Origin: Pseudomonadota bacterium
GTDB taxonomy: Bacteria; Pseudomonadota; Alphaproteobacteria; Rhizobiales; Beijerinckiaceae
NCBI GenBank assembly: GCA_023386115.1
Contig: JAEWKL010000005.1
Span: 1 to 20,054, forward strand
Length of the DNA stretch: 20,054 bases
Direction of reading: 5' to 3'
Shown here piece after piece: positions 13,181 through 20,054 of this stretch. Made by a program: the position numbers and the translations under genes. Position 1 is the stretch's first letter. The number at the start of each line of letters is the position of its first letter. Under the pieces are notes generated by a model that was not told the DNA's origin, ran no database searches, and saw only the letters and a program-made list of their open reading frames with translations.

Positions 13181-14545
13181 ATGCCCTTCCCAAAACCCGT
13201 CCGCCTCGGCGTCAACGTCCTCGCCTCCGGGCGCCACGACGCCGCCTGGAAGACATTCTCGGATCCGGCCTCGCTGCCCACCGACATCGATGCCTTCCTG
13301 CGCATCGCCAGGGTGGCGGAGAAAGGCAAGATCGACGCGCTCTTCCTCGCCGACGGGCCCGGCGGCCTCGTCGACGAGGCGTTGCACCGGCCCTGGCGTG
13401 CCCTCGACCCGGTGACGCTGCTCGCCGCCCTGTCGCAGGCCACCACCCATATCGGCCTCGTCGCCACCACCTCGACGATCTTCGGCCACCCTTACGCGGT
13501 TGCCCGCCAGATCGCCTCGCTCGACCACATCAGCAAGGGCCGGGCGGCCTGGAACATCATCACCAGCCAGACCCCGGTGGCGCTCGCCGCCTATGGGCGT
13601 CCCCACGGCTTCGACCAGGAGGAACGCTACCGGCGCGCCACGGAGTTCGTCGAGATCGTCACCGGCCTGTGGGATTCGCTGCCCCGGGAGGCGATCGTCG
13701 CCGATCGCGACCGTCATGTCTTCGTCGACGAGGCCAGACTCCGACCGATCGCCATCGAAGGCCGCCACTTCAGCGCTCGCGGTGCGCTCTCGGCCCCGGT
13801 CGGGCCGCAGGGGCGGCCGGTGATCTTCCAGGCCGGCCAGTCGGAGGACAGCAAGGCCTTCGGGGCGCGGTATGCCGACGCCCTGTTCACCGGCCAGCGC
13901 CTGATCGGGCCGGCGCAAAAGTTCTACGCCGACGTGAAGGCGCTCGCGCGCAGCCATGGCCGCGATCCCGACCAGCTCCTCGTCATGCCGGGCCTGTTTC
14001 CGATCGTCGGCAGCACGGAAGAGGAGGCCCTGCGGCGCAAGGCCGACCTCGATGCCGGCCTCGACATCGACTTCCTGCGGGCCGAGCTCGCCCGGCACTT
14101 CGCCCTCGATCCCGACGACCTGCCCCTCGACGCGCCCCTGCCCTACGACCGGATCGAGGCGGCCGAGCCGCGCGTGCCGATCGCCTCGCGCTGGCCGCGC
14201 AAGCAGATCCTCGCCGAGGCGGTCGAGCACGGCTGGACGGTGCGGCAGGCCGCGCTCAGCAACATCGTCGGCGGTCACCGGATGATCGTCGGCCCGCCGG
14301 AGGCGATCGCGGCCGACATCCTGCACTGGCTCGATACGGGCGCGGCCGACGGGTTCAACCTCAACATCGACGTCCAGACGAGCGGGCTCGAGGACATCGT
14401 CGACGCGGTGCTGCCGCTGCTGCGCGAGGCCGGGCGATTCCGCGACGACTATACCGGCCAGACCCTGCGCCACCACCTCGGCCTCGACCCCTACGTCGAC
14501 CCGCGCGCCGCCGAGCCCCTGCGCCGCACCGGCACCGGCCGATAG
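13181..14545 (+). CDS. FMN-dependent monooxygenase, NtaA/SnaA/DszA type
   Basis: A 454-residue flavin monooxygenase of the luciferase-like superfamily, using externally supplied reduced flavin. Visible elements are LGVNVLASGRHDAAWK at the first strand, KGKIDALFLADGPG, LDPVTLLAALSQATTHIGLVATTSTIFGHPYAVARQ, SLDHISKGRAAWNIITSQTP, DQEERYRRATEFVEIVTGLWDS, RPVIFQAGQSEDSKAFGARYADALFT and the C-terminal DGFNLNIDV. The family includes sulfone monooxygenase DszA and nitrilotriacetate monooxygenase. A neighbouring DszC-type gene and ABC importer point to an organosulfur substrate, but this is inference. It has the same length as the DmoA-like enzyme at 4990 but clearly different motifs at the substrate side. 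AGGAG seven or more bases before the ATG fixes the start. It is ten bases upstream of the next gene. Confidence 0.9.
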   Translation: MPFPKPVRLGVNVLASGRHDAAWKTFSDPASLPTDIDAFLRIARVAEKGKIDALFLADGPGGLVDEALHRPWRALDPVTLLAALSQATTHIGLVATTSTIFGHPYAVARQIASLDHISKGRAAWNIITSQTPVALAAYGRPHGFDQEERYRRATEFVEIVTGLWDSLPREAIVADRDRHVFVDEARLRPIAIEGRHFSARGALSAPVGPQGRPVIFQAGQSEDSKAFGARYADALFTGQRLIGPAQKFYADVKALARSHGRDPDQLLVMPGLFPIVGSTEEEALRRKADLDAGLDIDFLRAELARHFALDPDDLPLDAPLPYDRIEAAEPRVPIASRWPRKQILAEAVEHGWTVRQAALSNIVGGHRMIVGPPEAIAADILHWLDTGAADGFNLNIDVQTSGLEDIVDAVLPLLREAGRFRDDYTGQTLRHHLGLDPYVDPRAAEPLRRTGTGR

Positions 14546-14555
14546 GACTTAAGCG

Positions 14556-15800
14556 ATGATCCAGGGACAAACCCTCGATCCGGCCACCGCCACCCGACCG
14601 GACTGGAGCGCGATCACCCGCCGCCTCGGCCTCGACGCGCTCGTCTCAGGATTCGCCGAAGGTGCGGCCGCCCGCGACGTCGCGCGCCGCCCGATCTTCG
14701 CCGAGACGGCGGCGCTGAAGGCGCGCGGCTTCGGCGCCGTGCGGCTCCCCCGGGAGGCGGGCGGCGCCGGGGTGAGCCTGCCCGAGCTGTTCGCGCTCGT
14801 CCGCGACCTCGCCAGCGCGGATCCGAACCTCGCCCACGTCTTTCGCAACCATTTCTTCGCGGTCGAGCAGCACCGGAAGACGCCGGCAGACCCCTTCTCC
14901 GCCCGCATCCTGGCGCTGGCGGGTGAGGGCCGGATGTTCGGCAACGCCGTCTCGGAGGCGGGCGGGGGACCGGCCGGCAGCCGGAACCAGGTGCCGGGCG
15001 CGCGGCTCTCGCGCGACGGCGACGGCTATCGGTTCTCCGGCCGCAAGATCTACTCGACCGGCAACATGTATGCCGACCACCTCTTCGCCTCGGCGGTCGA
15101 CGAGGCGAGCGGCCGGACCGTGCAGTTCCTGGTCTCGACCAAGGCGCCGGGCGTGATCCTCGACGACGACTGGACCGGCTTCGGCCAGAGGCTCACCGGG
15201 TCGGGCACCACGGTGTTCGAGGACGTGGCGGTGTCGCCCGAGGACCTGTTCACGCTCCCGGAGCGCCAGGAGGGCGAGCCCCACCTCTACGGCTTCACCT
15301 TCCATCAGGTCTACCTGACGGTGGTGATCTCGGGCATCGTCACCCGCATCCTCCAGGACGCCCTGGCGCTGGTCCGGAGCCGGTCGCGCAACTACTACCA
15401 CGCGCTCGCCGAGCACCCCGCGCAAGAGCCCGAGATCCAGGCGGTGATCGGCCGTATCGCCGCCCATCGGGCCGCGATCCTGGCGGTGACCGACCGGGCC
15501 GTCGCCGCCCTCGACCTCGCCTGGGCGCGGGCGGCGCAGCCCGACGCCGAGTCCCTGTCGATCGCCGCCAGCATCGCGGCGGCCGAGGCCAAGGTCGTGA
15601 CCGACGAGGTCGCGGCGACGCTGGCGAGCCTACTCCTCGACGTCGGCAGCGGCAGCGCCGTCGCGACCGAGCGGGCCCTCGACCGCCATTGGCGCAACCT
15701 GAAGGTCATCGCCGCGCATAACCCGCGAATCTACAAGGAGCGGGTGGTCGGCGACCACTACCTCAATGGTGCCCTCCCGCCGACCGGGGCGTTCTTTTGA
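14556..15800 (+). CDS. DszC/SfnB-like flavin-dependent monooxygenase (acyl-CoA dehydrogenase fold)
   Basis: A 414-residue protein of the acyl-CoA dehydrogenase fold, in the group that includes dibenzothiophene monooxygenase DszC and the SfnB sulfur-acquisition oxidoreductases. The N-terminal helical domain (about 20-120) contains GFGAVRLPREAGGAGVSLPELFALVRDLASADPNLA. The middle beta domain has MFGNAVSEAGG, then GYRFSGRKIYSTGNMYADHLFASAV. The C-terminal helices end with ERALDRHWRNLKVIAAHNP and GDHYLNGALPP. The HWRN...HNP motif (His378, His388) is of the DszC kind, and the acyl-CoA dehydrogenase catalytic glutamate is not evident, which argues for oxygenation rather than dehydrogenation. It would work with reduced flavin from a separate reductase, none of which is in the window. 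It is ten bases after the DszA-type gene, so the two are likely translated together. The substrate is unknown. Confidence 0.87.
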   Translation: MIQGQTLDPATATRPDWSAITRRLGLDALVSGFAEGAAARDVARRPIFAETAALKARGFGAVRLPREAGGAGVSLPELFALVRDLASADPNLAHVFRNHFFAVEQHRKTPADPFSARILALAGEGRMFGNAVSEAGGGPAGSRNQVPGARLSRDGDGYRFSGRKIYSTGNMYADHLFASAVDEASGRTVQFLVSTKAPGVILDDDWTGFGQRLTGSGTTVFEDVAVSPEDLFTLPERQEGEPHLYGFTFHQVYLTVVISGIVTRILQDALALVRSRSRNYYHALAEHPAQEPEIQAVIGRIAAHRAAILAVTDRAVAALDLAWARAAQPDAESLSIAASIAAAEAKVVTDEVAATLASLLLDVGSGSAVATERALDRHWRNLKVIAAHNPRIYKERVVGDHYLNGALPPTGAFF

Positions 15801-15840
15801 GCCGCGCTCCCCGCACGCGCCTCACCATCGCGAGATCCGG

Positions 15841-17463
15841 ATGACCAAGACCATCACCGCGCGGAGCTTGCGCGCCCACTGGGCCGAGGGCCGCGAGATC
15901 GCCCTCCTCGACGTGCGCGAGGAGGGTCCGTTCGCCGAGGCGCACCCGCTCTTCGCCCTCAGCGTGCCGGTGAGCGAGATCGAGACGATCCTGCCGGCGC
16001 TGGTGCCGCGCCTCTCGGCCCCGATCGTCGTCTACGATTCCGGCGAGGGCTACGCCGCGCGGGCGGCCGCGCGCATCACGGCCCTGGGCTACCGCGAGGT
16101 GGCAATCCTGGAGGGCGGGCTCGACTCTTACGCCCGCGTCGGCGAGGTCTATCGCGACGTCAACGTGCCCTCGAAGGCCTTCGGCGAACTGGTCGAGGCG
16201 ATCCTCCACACGCCGTCCCTGCCGGCGGCCGAGGTTCGGCGCATCCTCGACGAGGAGACGGACGTGGTGGTGGTCGATGCCCGCCGTTTCGAGGAATTTT
16301 CGACCATGAGCATCCCGGGCGGTCGCAGCCTGCCGGGAGGCGAGCTGGTCTACCGCATCCGCGAGGCCGCGCCCTCTCCCGACACCCTGGTGGTCGTCAA
16401 TTGCGCCGGGCGCACCCGCAGCATCATCGGCACCCAGAGCCTGGTGAATGCCGGCCTGCCGAACCGCGTCGTAGCGTTGCGCAACGGCACGATCGGCTGG
16501 ACGCTGGAAGGGCTCGCGCTCGCGACGCGCCGCACCGAGCAGGTCGCGCCGCCGTCCGGCACGACGCGCGCCTGGGCCCGCGAACGCGCGAGGAGGTGGG
16601 CCGCGCATGTCGGGGTGCCGGTGATCGACGCGGAGGACCTCGCCCGGTTCCGCGCCGAGGCGGGAACCCGCACCCTCTACACCCTCGACGTACGCGACCC
16701 CGCCGAGCACGCCCTCGGCCACCCGGCGGGCTTCGCGTCGGCGCCGGGCGGGCAACTCGTCCAGGCAACCGACGAGTGGCTCGGCGTGCGCGGCGCCCGC
16801 GTTGTGCTCTACGACGACGACGGGGTGCGCGCCCGGATGGCAGCCTCCTGGCTCGTCCAGATGGGCTGGGACGCCAGCGTCCTGGCGGAGGGCGCGGAAC
16901 CTCCCGATGCCTACCCGGTGCCGGAGCAAGCCCGGATGATTCTTCCGGCCGAGCCGGCGTTGACGCCGGACGAGCTCGCAGGCCTGGCCGACGCGACGGT
17001 CGTCGATCTCGCCCGCAGCCCGGCCTACCGGCGCGGCCACATCCCGGGGGCCTGGCACGCCTCCGGGCCGGCTTTGGCACGCGACCTCGCCGCCCTTCCG
17101 GGCGACGGCCCGGTCATCCTGACCTCGCCGGACGGGCGGGTCGCCGCGGCCAATCTCGCCGAGGCGCGGGGGGCGACGACGCGCCAAGTGCTGCTGCTCG
17201 CCGGCGGGACCCAGGCCTGGACGGAAGCCGGCCGGCCGCTCGAAACGGAGGGGCGCTTCGTGTCCGAGCCGATCGACGTCTACAAGCGGCCCTACGAGGG
17301 CACCGACAACGCCCGGGCCGCGATGCAGGGCTACATCGACTGGGAGTTGCAGCTCGTGGCCCAGCTCGCCAATGACGGGATTGCGCGGTTCCGCGTTGCC
17401 CGTTCCCCTGGAGACCAAGCGGGGCCGGCATCGAGGCCGGCTCGCCTCAAGCGACGGCCGTGA
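15841..17463 (+). CDS. Four-domain rhodanese-like sulfurtransferase
   Basis: A 540-residue cytosolic protein of four rhodanese-like repeats at roughly residues 5-105, 125-230, 260-355 and 370-470, followed by a conserved-looking tail (IDVYKRPYEGTDNARAAM...YIDWELQL) and a basic C-terminus. Only repeat 2 has the active-site loop with cysteine, VNCAGRTRS, Cys188. The corresponding loops are YDSGEGYAA in repeat 1, YDDDGVRAR in repeat 3 and TSPDGRVAA in repeat 4. Cys188 is the only cysteine in the protein. It would accept a sulfane sulfur as persulfide and pass it on. As the last gene of the organosulfur operon, 40 bases after the DszC-like gene, it may handle released sulfur. The start at 15841 has a weak ribosome site (GCGAGA); an upstream ATG at 15766 lies within the previous gene. 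Its 3' end overlaps the OsmC gene by 17 bases on the other strand. Confidence 0.9.
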   Translation: MTKTITARSLRAHWAEGREIALLDVREEGPFAEAHPLFALSVPVSEIETILPALVPRLSAPIVVYDSGEGYAARAAARITALGYREVAILEGGLDSYARVGEVYRDVNVPSKAFGELVEAILHTPSLPAAEVRRILDEETDVVVVDARRFEEFSTMSIPGGRSLPGGELVYRIREAAPSPDTLVVVNCAGRTRSIIGTQSLVNAGLPNRVVALRNGTIGWTLEGLALATRRTEQVAPPSGTTRAWARERARRWAAHVGVPVIDAEDLARFRAEAGTRTLYTLDVRDPAEHALGHPAGFASAPGGQLVQATDEWLGVRGARVVLYDDDGVRARMAASWLVQMGWDASVLAEGAEPPDAYPVPEQARMILPAEPALTPDELAGLADATVVDLARSPAYRRGHIPGAWHASGPALARDLAALPGDGPVILTSPDGRVAAANLAEARGATTRQVLLLAGGTQAWTEAGRPLETEGRFVSEPIDVYKRPYEGTDNARAAMQGYIDWELQLVAQLANDGIARFRVARSPGDQAGPASRPARLKRRP

Positions 17464-17863
17464 CCTCGACCGTGATCGGCCCGCCGCGCCGGATGGTGTT
17501 GTAGACCGGGCAGTGGTCGCGAAAATGCGTCGTCAGCCGCTCGGCGGTCGCCTGATCGACGCCCTCGACCGCGAGCGTGACCAGGATGCTGCTGAAGCGG
17601 CTCTCGTCGGCCTCGTCCCGGACCGCCGTGACCTCGGCCGAGGCGGCCCGGACCACGATGCCGAAGTCGCGCGCGTCGCTCTCGACGCTGGCGAGCGCGC
17701 AGGAGGCCAGCGCCGAGACCAGGAACTCGATCGGGTTCGGCGCCACCGAGGGCACACGCCGGATCATCGCCGAGTCGGACAGGAACACCTTACCCCTGCC
17801 CTCGAGCACGTAGCGGCCCGCCTCCCGTGTGGTGCGGGCGGTGATGGCCTGGATCTCGCTCAT
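17447..17863 (-). CDS. OsmC family protein
   Basis: A 138-residue OsmC/Ohr-superfamily protein. The two redox cysteines are present: Cys55 in SALASCALAS on the central helix and Cys118 in RDHCPVYNTI. It has the NPIEFLVSALASC motif and a C-terminal VEVTAVA strand. Members reduce organic or fatty-acid hydroperoxides through a Cys-Cys cycle; the HCPVYNT form is closer to the YhfA/OsmC-like branch than to Ohr, so the precise substrate is uncertain. GGGAG lies about seven bases before the ATG at 17863. A further in-frame ATG 75 bases upstream adds a Gln/Arg/Gly-rich stretch and has no such site. It is convergent with the rhodanese gene (17-base overlap of coding ends) and divergent from the peptide-binding protein. 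A link to sulfur oxidation stress is plausible but unproven. Confidence 0.9.
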   Translation of the reverse strand: MSEIQAITARTTREAGRYVLEGRGKVFLSDSAMIRRVPSVAPNPIEFLVSALASCALASVESDARDFGIVVRAASAEVTAVRDEADESRFSSILVTLAVEGVDQATAERLTTHFRDHCPVYNTIRRGGPITVEVTAVA

Positions 17864-17922
17864 CGTGGTCTCCCTGGTCGCTCGTCCCGGTCCTGGGCCG
17901 GCTTGCTGTCGAGGCTCGGCCG

Positions 17923-17950
17923 TTGAAATAACAGACAACCTTCGTAGACT
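17923..17950 (+). promoter_or_regulatory. Candidate promoter for the peptide-type binding protein
   Basis: TTGAAA (17923-17928), a 16-base spacer and TAGACT (17945-17950) match five and four of six sigma-70 consensus bases. Transcription would start near 17957, giving a leader of about 23 bases before the ATG at 17980. Confidence 0.4.
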
Positions 17951-17979
17951 ACCACGCCAACCATAGAAGCCCGCCCCGC

Positions 17980-19566
17980 ATGCGTCCTCTGTACTCCTTC
18001 GGCCTCGCCGCGCTGGTCACGCTCGGCGCCAGCGGCGCCTTCGCGCAGACGCTCACGATCGGCGTCCGAGCCGGGCCGGAATCGATCGATCCGCACTACA
18101 CCTCGACGGGGACCCATGCCGAGACGCTGAAGCATGTCTTCGACACCCTGGTCTGGGCCGGCGACAACCTGGAGCTCCAGCCGCGCCTCGCCGAGAGCTG
18201 GCGGCTCGTCGACGACACGACCTGGGAGTTCAAGCTGAGGCCGGGCGTGAAATTCCACGACGGCTCGGACCTCACCGCCGAGGACGTGAAGTTCTCGATC
18301 GAGCGCTCGCGGAAGATCAGCGGGCCGAACCCGACCTCGGTCTATGTCCGGCGCGTCAAGGAGGTGACGATCGTCGATCCCCTCACGGTGCGGGTCGTGA
18401 CGAACGGCCCGGCCCCGACCCTGCCGAACGACTTCGTGCGCGTCTTCATCGTGTCCGAGAAGGCGGCGAAGGACTTTTCGACCCAGGAGACCGCCAATCC
18501 GGGCTTCAACTCCGGCAAGGCGGCGATCGGGACCGGGCCGTACCGGTTCGTGTCCTGGGTGCCGAAGGACCAGCTCGTGCTCGAGCGGTTCGACGGCTTC
18601 TGGGGCGGGCGCGAGCCGTGGCAGCGGGTGGTCCGCAAGGAATTGAGCAACGACGCGGCACGGGTGGCGCAGCTCAAGGCCGGCCAGGTCGACGTGATCG
18701 CCCGCACGCCCTCCTCCGACGTCGCGACGCTGGCGCGCGACCCGAAGCTCGCGATCGTCTCGACCGGCACGATCTACGTCTTCAACCTCGAATTCGACTT
18801 CCGGGAGAAGCCGCCGCAGGTCACGGCCAAGGACGGCTCGCCGCTGGCGAAGAACCCGTTCCTCGATCCCCGGGTCCGCGAGGCCGTCGATCTCGCGATC
18901 GACCGCGAGGCCCTGGCCGAATTCGCCACCGAGGGGCAGGCGAAGCCCGCCTCCCAGCTCGTGACGCCGAACATCTTCGGCTACAACCCGGGCCTCGCGC
19001 CGACGAAGCCCGATGTGAAGCGGGCGAAGCAACTCCTGGCCGAGGCCGGCTACCCGGACGGGTTCAAGGTCACGCTCAGCTTCACCAGCGACCGCCTGCC
19101 CGGCGACCGCGAGGTCGGCACGACGCTCGCCCAGATGCTGGCGCAGATCGGCATCGCGGTCGCGGCGAACGCCCAGCCGACCGCCCTGTTCTTTCCCGCC
19201 CGCCAGCGCGGCGAGTATTCGCTGGCGATGTGGGGCTGGGCGACCTCGACCGGCGAGGCCCATTACACGCTCTCCTCGCTCACCCACAGCTTCGACGCCG
19301 CGAAGGGCGCCGGCAATTACAACGTCGTCGGCTACAGCAATCCCGCCCTCGACGGCCTGATCGACCAGGCGGCTTTGGCTCTCGACGAGGGCAAGCGGCG
19401 CAGCCTGCTGCAGGAGGCGCTGGCGCTGACGGCCCGGGACCGGCCGCGCCTGCCGCTCGTCGTGATCGGCACCGCCTGGGCGGCCCAGAAGGCGAAGGTC
19501 ACGGTGACGCCGCGGGTCGACGAGGACACCCTGGCGATGAACATCAAGCCGGCCGGGGGGCGCTAA
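17980..19566 (+). CDS. Peptide/nickel-type ABC transporter binding protein (SBP_bac_5)
   Basis: A 528-residue periplasmic binding protein of the DppA/OppA family. A Sec signal peptide (hydrophobic LAALVTLGASGAFA, cleavage near residue 22 before QTLTIG) is followed by GPESIDPHYTSTGTHAETLKHVFDTLV, PRLAESWRLVDDTTWEFKLRPGVKFHDGSDLTAEDVKFSIER, IGTGPYRFVSWVPKDQLVLERFD, ARVAQLKAGQVDVI, DPRVREAVDLAIDREALAEFA and AKQLLAEAGYPDGFKVTLSF, in family order and at normal length. The ligand could be a dipeptide, glutathione-like thiol, opine or other compound; the sequence does not say which. Its stop codon overlaps the stop of the opposing peptide-transporter ATPase, so the two probably belong to one transport system transcribed from opposite ends. 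Ribosome site is weak (AGAAG). Confidence 0.9.
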   Translation: MRPLYSFGLAALVTLGASGAFAQTLTIGVRAGPESIDPHYTSTGTHAETLKHVFDTLVWAGDNLELQPRLAESWRLVDDTTWEFKLRPGVKFHDGSDLTAEDVKFSIERSRKISGPNPTSVYVRRVKEVTIVDPLTVRVVTNGPAPTLPNDFVRVFIVSEKAAKDFSTQETANPGFNSGKAAIGTGPYRFVSWVPKDQLVLERFDGFWGGREPWQRVVRKELSNDAARVAQLKAGQVDVIARTPSSDVATLARDPKLAIVSTGTIYVFNLEFDFREKPPQVTAKDGSPLAKNPFLDPRVREAVDLAIDREALAEFATEGQAKPASQLVTPNIFGYNPGLAPTKPDVKRAKQLLAEAGYPDGFKVTLSFTSDRLPGDREVGTTLAQMLAQIGIAVAANAQPTALFFPARQRGEYSLAMWGWATSTGEAHYTLSSLTHSFDAAKGAGNYNVVGYSNPALDGLIDQAALALDEGKRRSLLQEALALTARDRPRLPLVVIGTAWAAQKAKVTVTPRVDEDTLAMNIKPAGGR

Positions 19567-20054
19567 AGTCCCTCCACCTCCTCGGCGCGGTGGCAGGCGA
19601 CCTCCACCGAGCCGAGGAGGCGCAGGCGTGGCGGCTCGGTACGGCAGCGCGCGACGGCGAGCGGACAGCGGGTCCGGTAGGGGCAGCCCTCCGGACGGTC
19701 GAGGGGCGAGGGCAGCTCGCCCCGGATCGGCTCCAGGGCGGGCGCGTCGCCCTCCTCGGTCACCAGCCGGGGCACGCTGGCGAGCAGCGCCCTCGTGTAG
19801 GGATGGCGCGCCGCCGTGGCGATCTCCGCCGCCGGGCCGATCTCGACGATCCGGCCGAGATACATGATCGCGATCCGGTCGCAGAGGTGGCGGACCACCC
19901 CGAGGTCGTGGCTGATGAACACCATCGCCAGCCCGAGCTCGCGGCGCAGGTCCAGGAACAGGTTGACGATCTGAGCCTGGATCGAGACGTCGAGGGAGGC
20001 GACCGGCTCGTCGCAGACCAGCAGGTCGGGCCGCATCGCGAGCGCCCGGGCGAT
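19563..20054 (-). CDS. Dipeptide/oligopeptide ABC transporter ATPase, C-terminal part (cut by window edge)
   Basis: The visible 163 C-terminal residues run without a break to the window edge (IARALAMRPDLLV), so the gene starts beyond 20054; the ATG at 20036 is internal. Seen are Walker B LLVCDEP, the D-loop SLDVSIQAQI, the H-loop FISHDLGVVRHLCDRIAIMYLGRIVE, and the oligopeptide-specific C-terminal domain ARHPYTRALLASVP...EGCPYRTRCPLAVARC...VACHRAEE with four spaced cysteines. It powers uptake of peptides or related solutes, probably as DppF/OppF (DppF-like from the DEPVASLDVSIQAQIVNL form). The stop (complement of 19563-19565) overlaps the stop of the binding protein on the other strand. Catalytic motifs in the visible part look intact, in contrast to the remnant at 7918-8133. 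Confidence 0.93.
   Translation of the reverse strand: MARALAMRPDLLVCDEPVASLDVSIQAQIVNLFLDLRRELGLAMVFISHDLGVVRHLCDRIAIMYLGRIVEIGPAAEIATAARHPYTRALLASVPRLVTEEGDAPALEPIRGELPSPLDRPEGCPYRTRCPLAVARCRTEPPRLRLLGSVEVACHRAEEVEGL

Noticed and set aside
12155..14476. 773-codon open frame on the minus strand opposite the third binding protein and the NtaA-type gene
   Set aside because: Its translation is Arg/Asp/Gly/Val-rich without motifs, and it lies opposite two well-supported genes. Long antisense frames are common in very GC-rich coding DNA.
15763..17418. 551-codon minus-strand open frame opposite the rhodanese
   Set aside because: No recognisable domain, His/Arg/Gly-rich composition, and the plus strand encodes clear rhodanese repeats.
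17860..19287. 475-codon minus-strand open frame opposite the peptide-binding protein
   Set aside because: Antisense shadow of a strongly supported SBP_bac_5 gene; no motifs.
1..20054. tRNA, rRNA, CRISPR arrays, intact insertion sequences, sulfur-related riboswitches
   Set aside because: None recognised on reading both strands. The cysE leader has no SAM-type riboswitch that I can identify.

Overview
The window is about 20 kb of very GC-rich DNA with compact genes, strong Shine-Dalgarno sites and third codon positions that are mostly G or C. Twin-arginine signal peptides on sulfonate-type binding proteins, a DmoA-like flavin monooxygenase and a plant/soil-type sulfur-scavenging gene set suggest an alphaproteobacterium of the Hyphomicrobiales, with Methylobacterium or a relative most likely. 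That placement is inference from gene content and composition. No rRNA or other marker gene is present.

Left part (1-3174): ordinary single genes. They are myo-inositol-1-phosphate synthase (minus), a MaoC-type hydratase and a DUF4345 membrane protein (plus), then a cupin and a Rid-family protein forming a short minus-strand operon. Several GC-rich hairpins lie between these genes.

Middle part (3627-10557): a DmoA/NtaA-type FMN monooxygenase flanked by two SsuA-type sulfonate-binding proteins on the opposite strand, neither with its own permease or ATPase. Next comes a gene-poor stretch holding the remnant of a peptide-transporter ATPase. It is followed by a small unknown gene and cysE (serine acetyltransferase, first step of cysteine synthesis). 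A second gene-poor stretch contains an A/T-rich island and what looks like a frameshifted cyclic-nucleotide-binding-domain gene.

Right part (10558-17463): a tight six-gene plus-strand operon. It encodes an SsuC-type permease, an SsuB-type ATPase, a third binding protein, a second NtaA/DszA-type flavin monooxygenase, a DszC/SfnB-type acyl-CoA-dehydrogenase-fold flavoprotein and a four-domain rhodanese whose only cysteine is in domain 2. The likely logic is uptake of an organosulfur compound, flavin-dependent oxidation and C-S cleavage, and handling of the released sulfur. CysE in the same neighbourhood could supply the O-acetylserine acceptor. No flavin reductase, no DszB-type desulfinase and no transcription factor is encoded in the window. 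This operon is the best candidate for an undescribed system.

Right edge (17447-20054): an OsmC-family protein convergent with the rhodanese, a peptide-type binding protein (SBP_bac_5), and the C-terminal part of a dipeptide/oligopeptide ABC ATPase running off the edge. Assignments rest on motifs and remembered family features. No database search was run.
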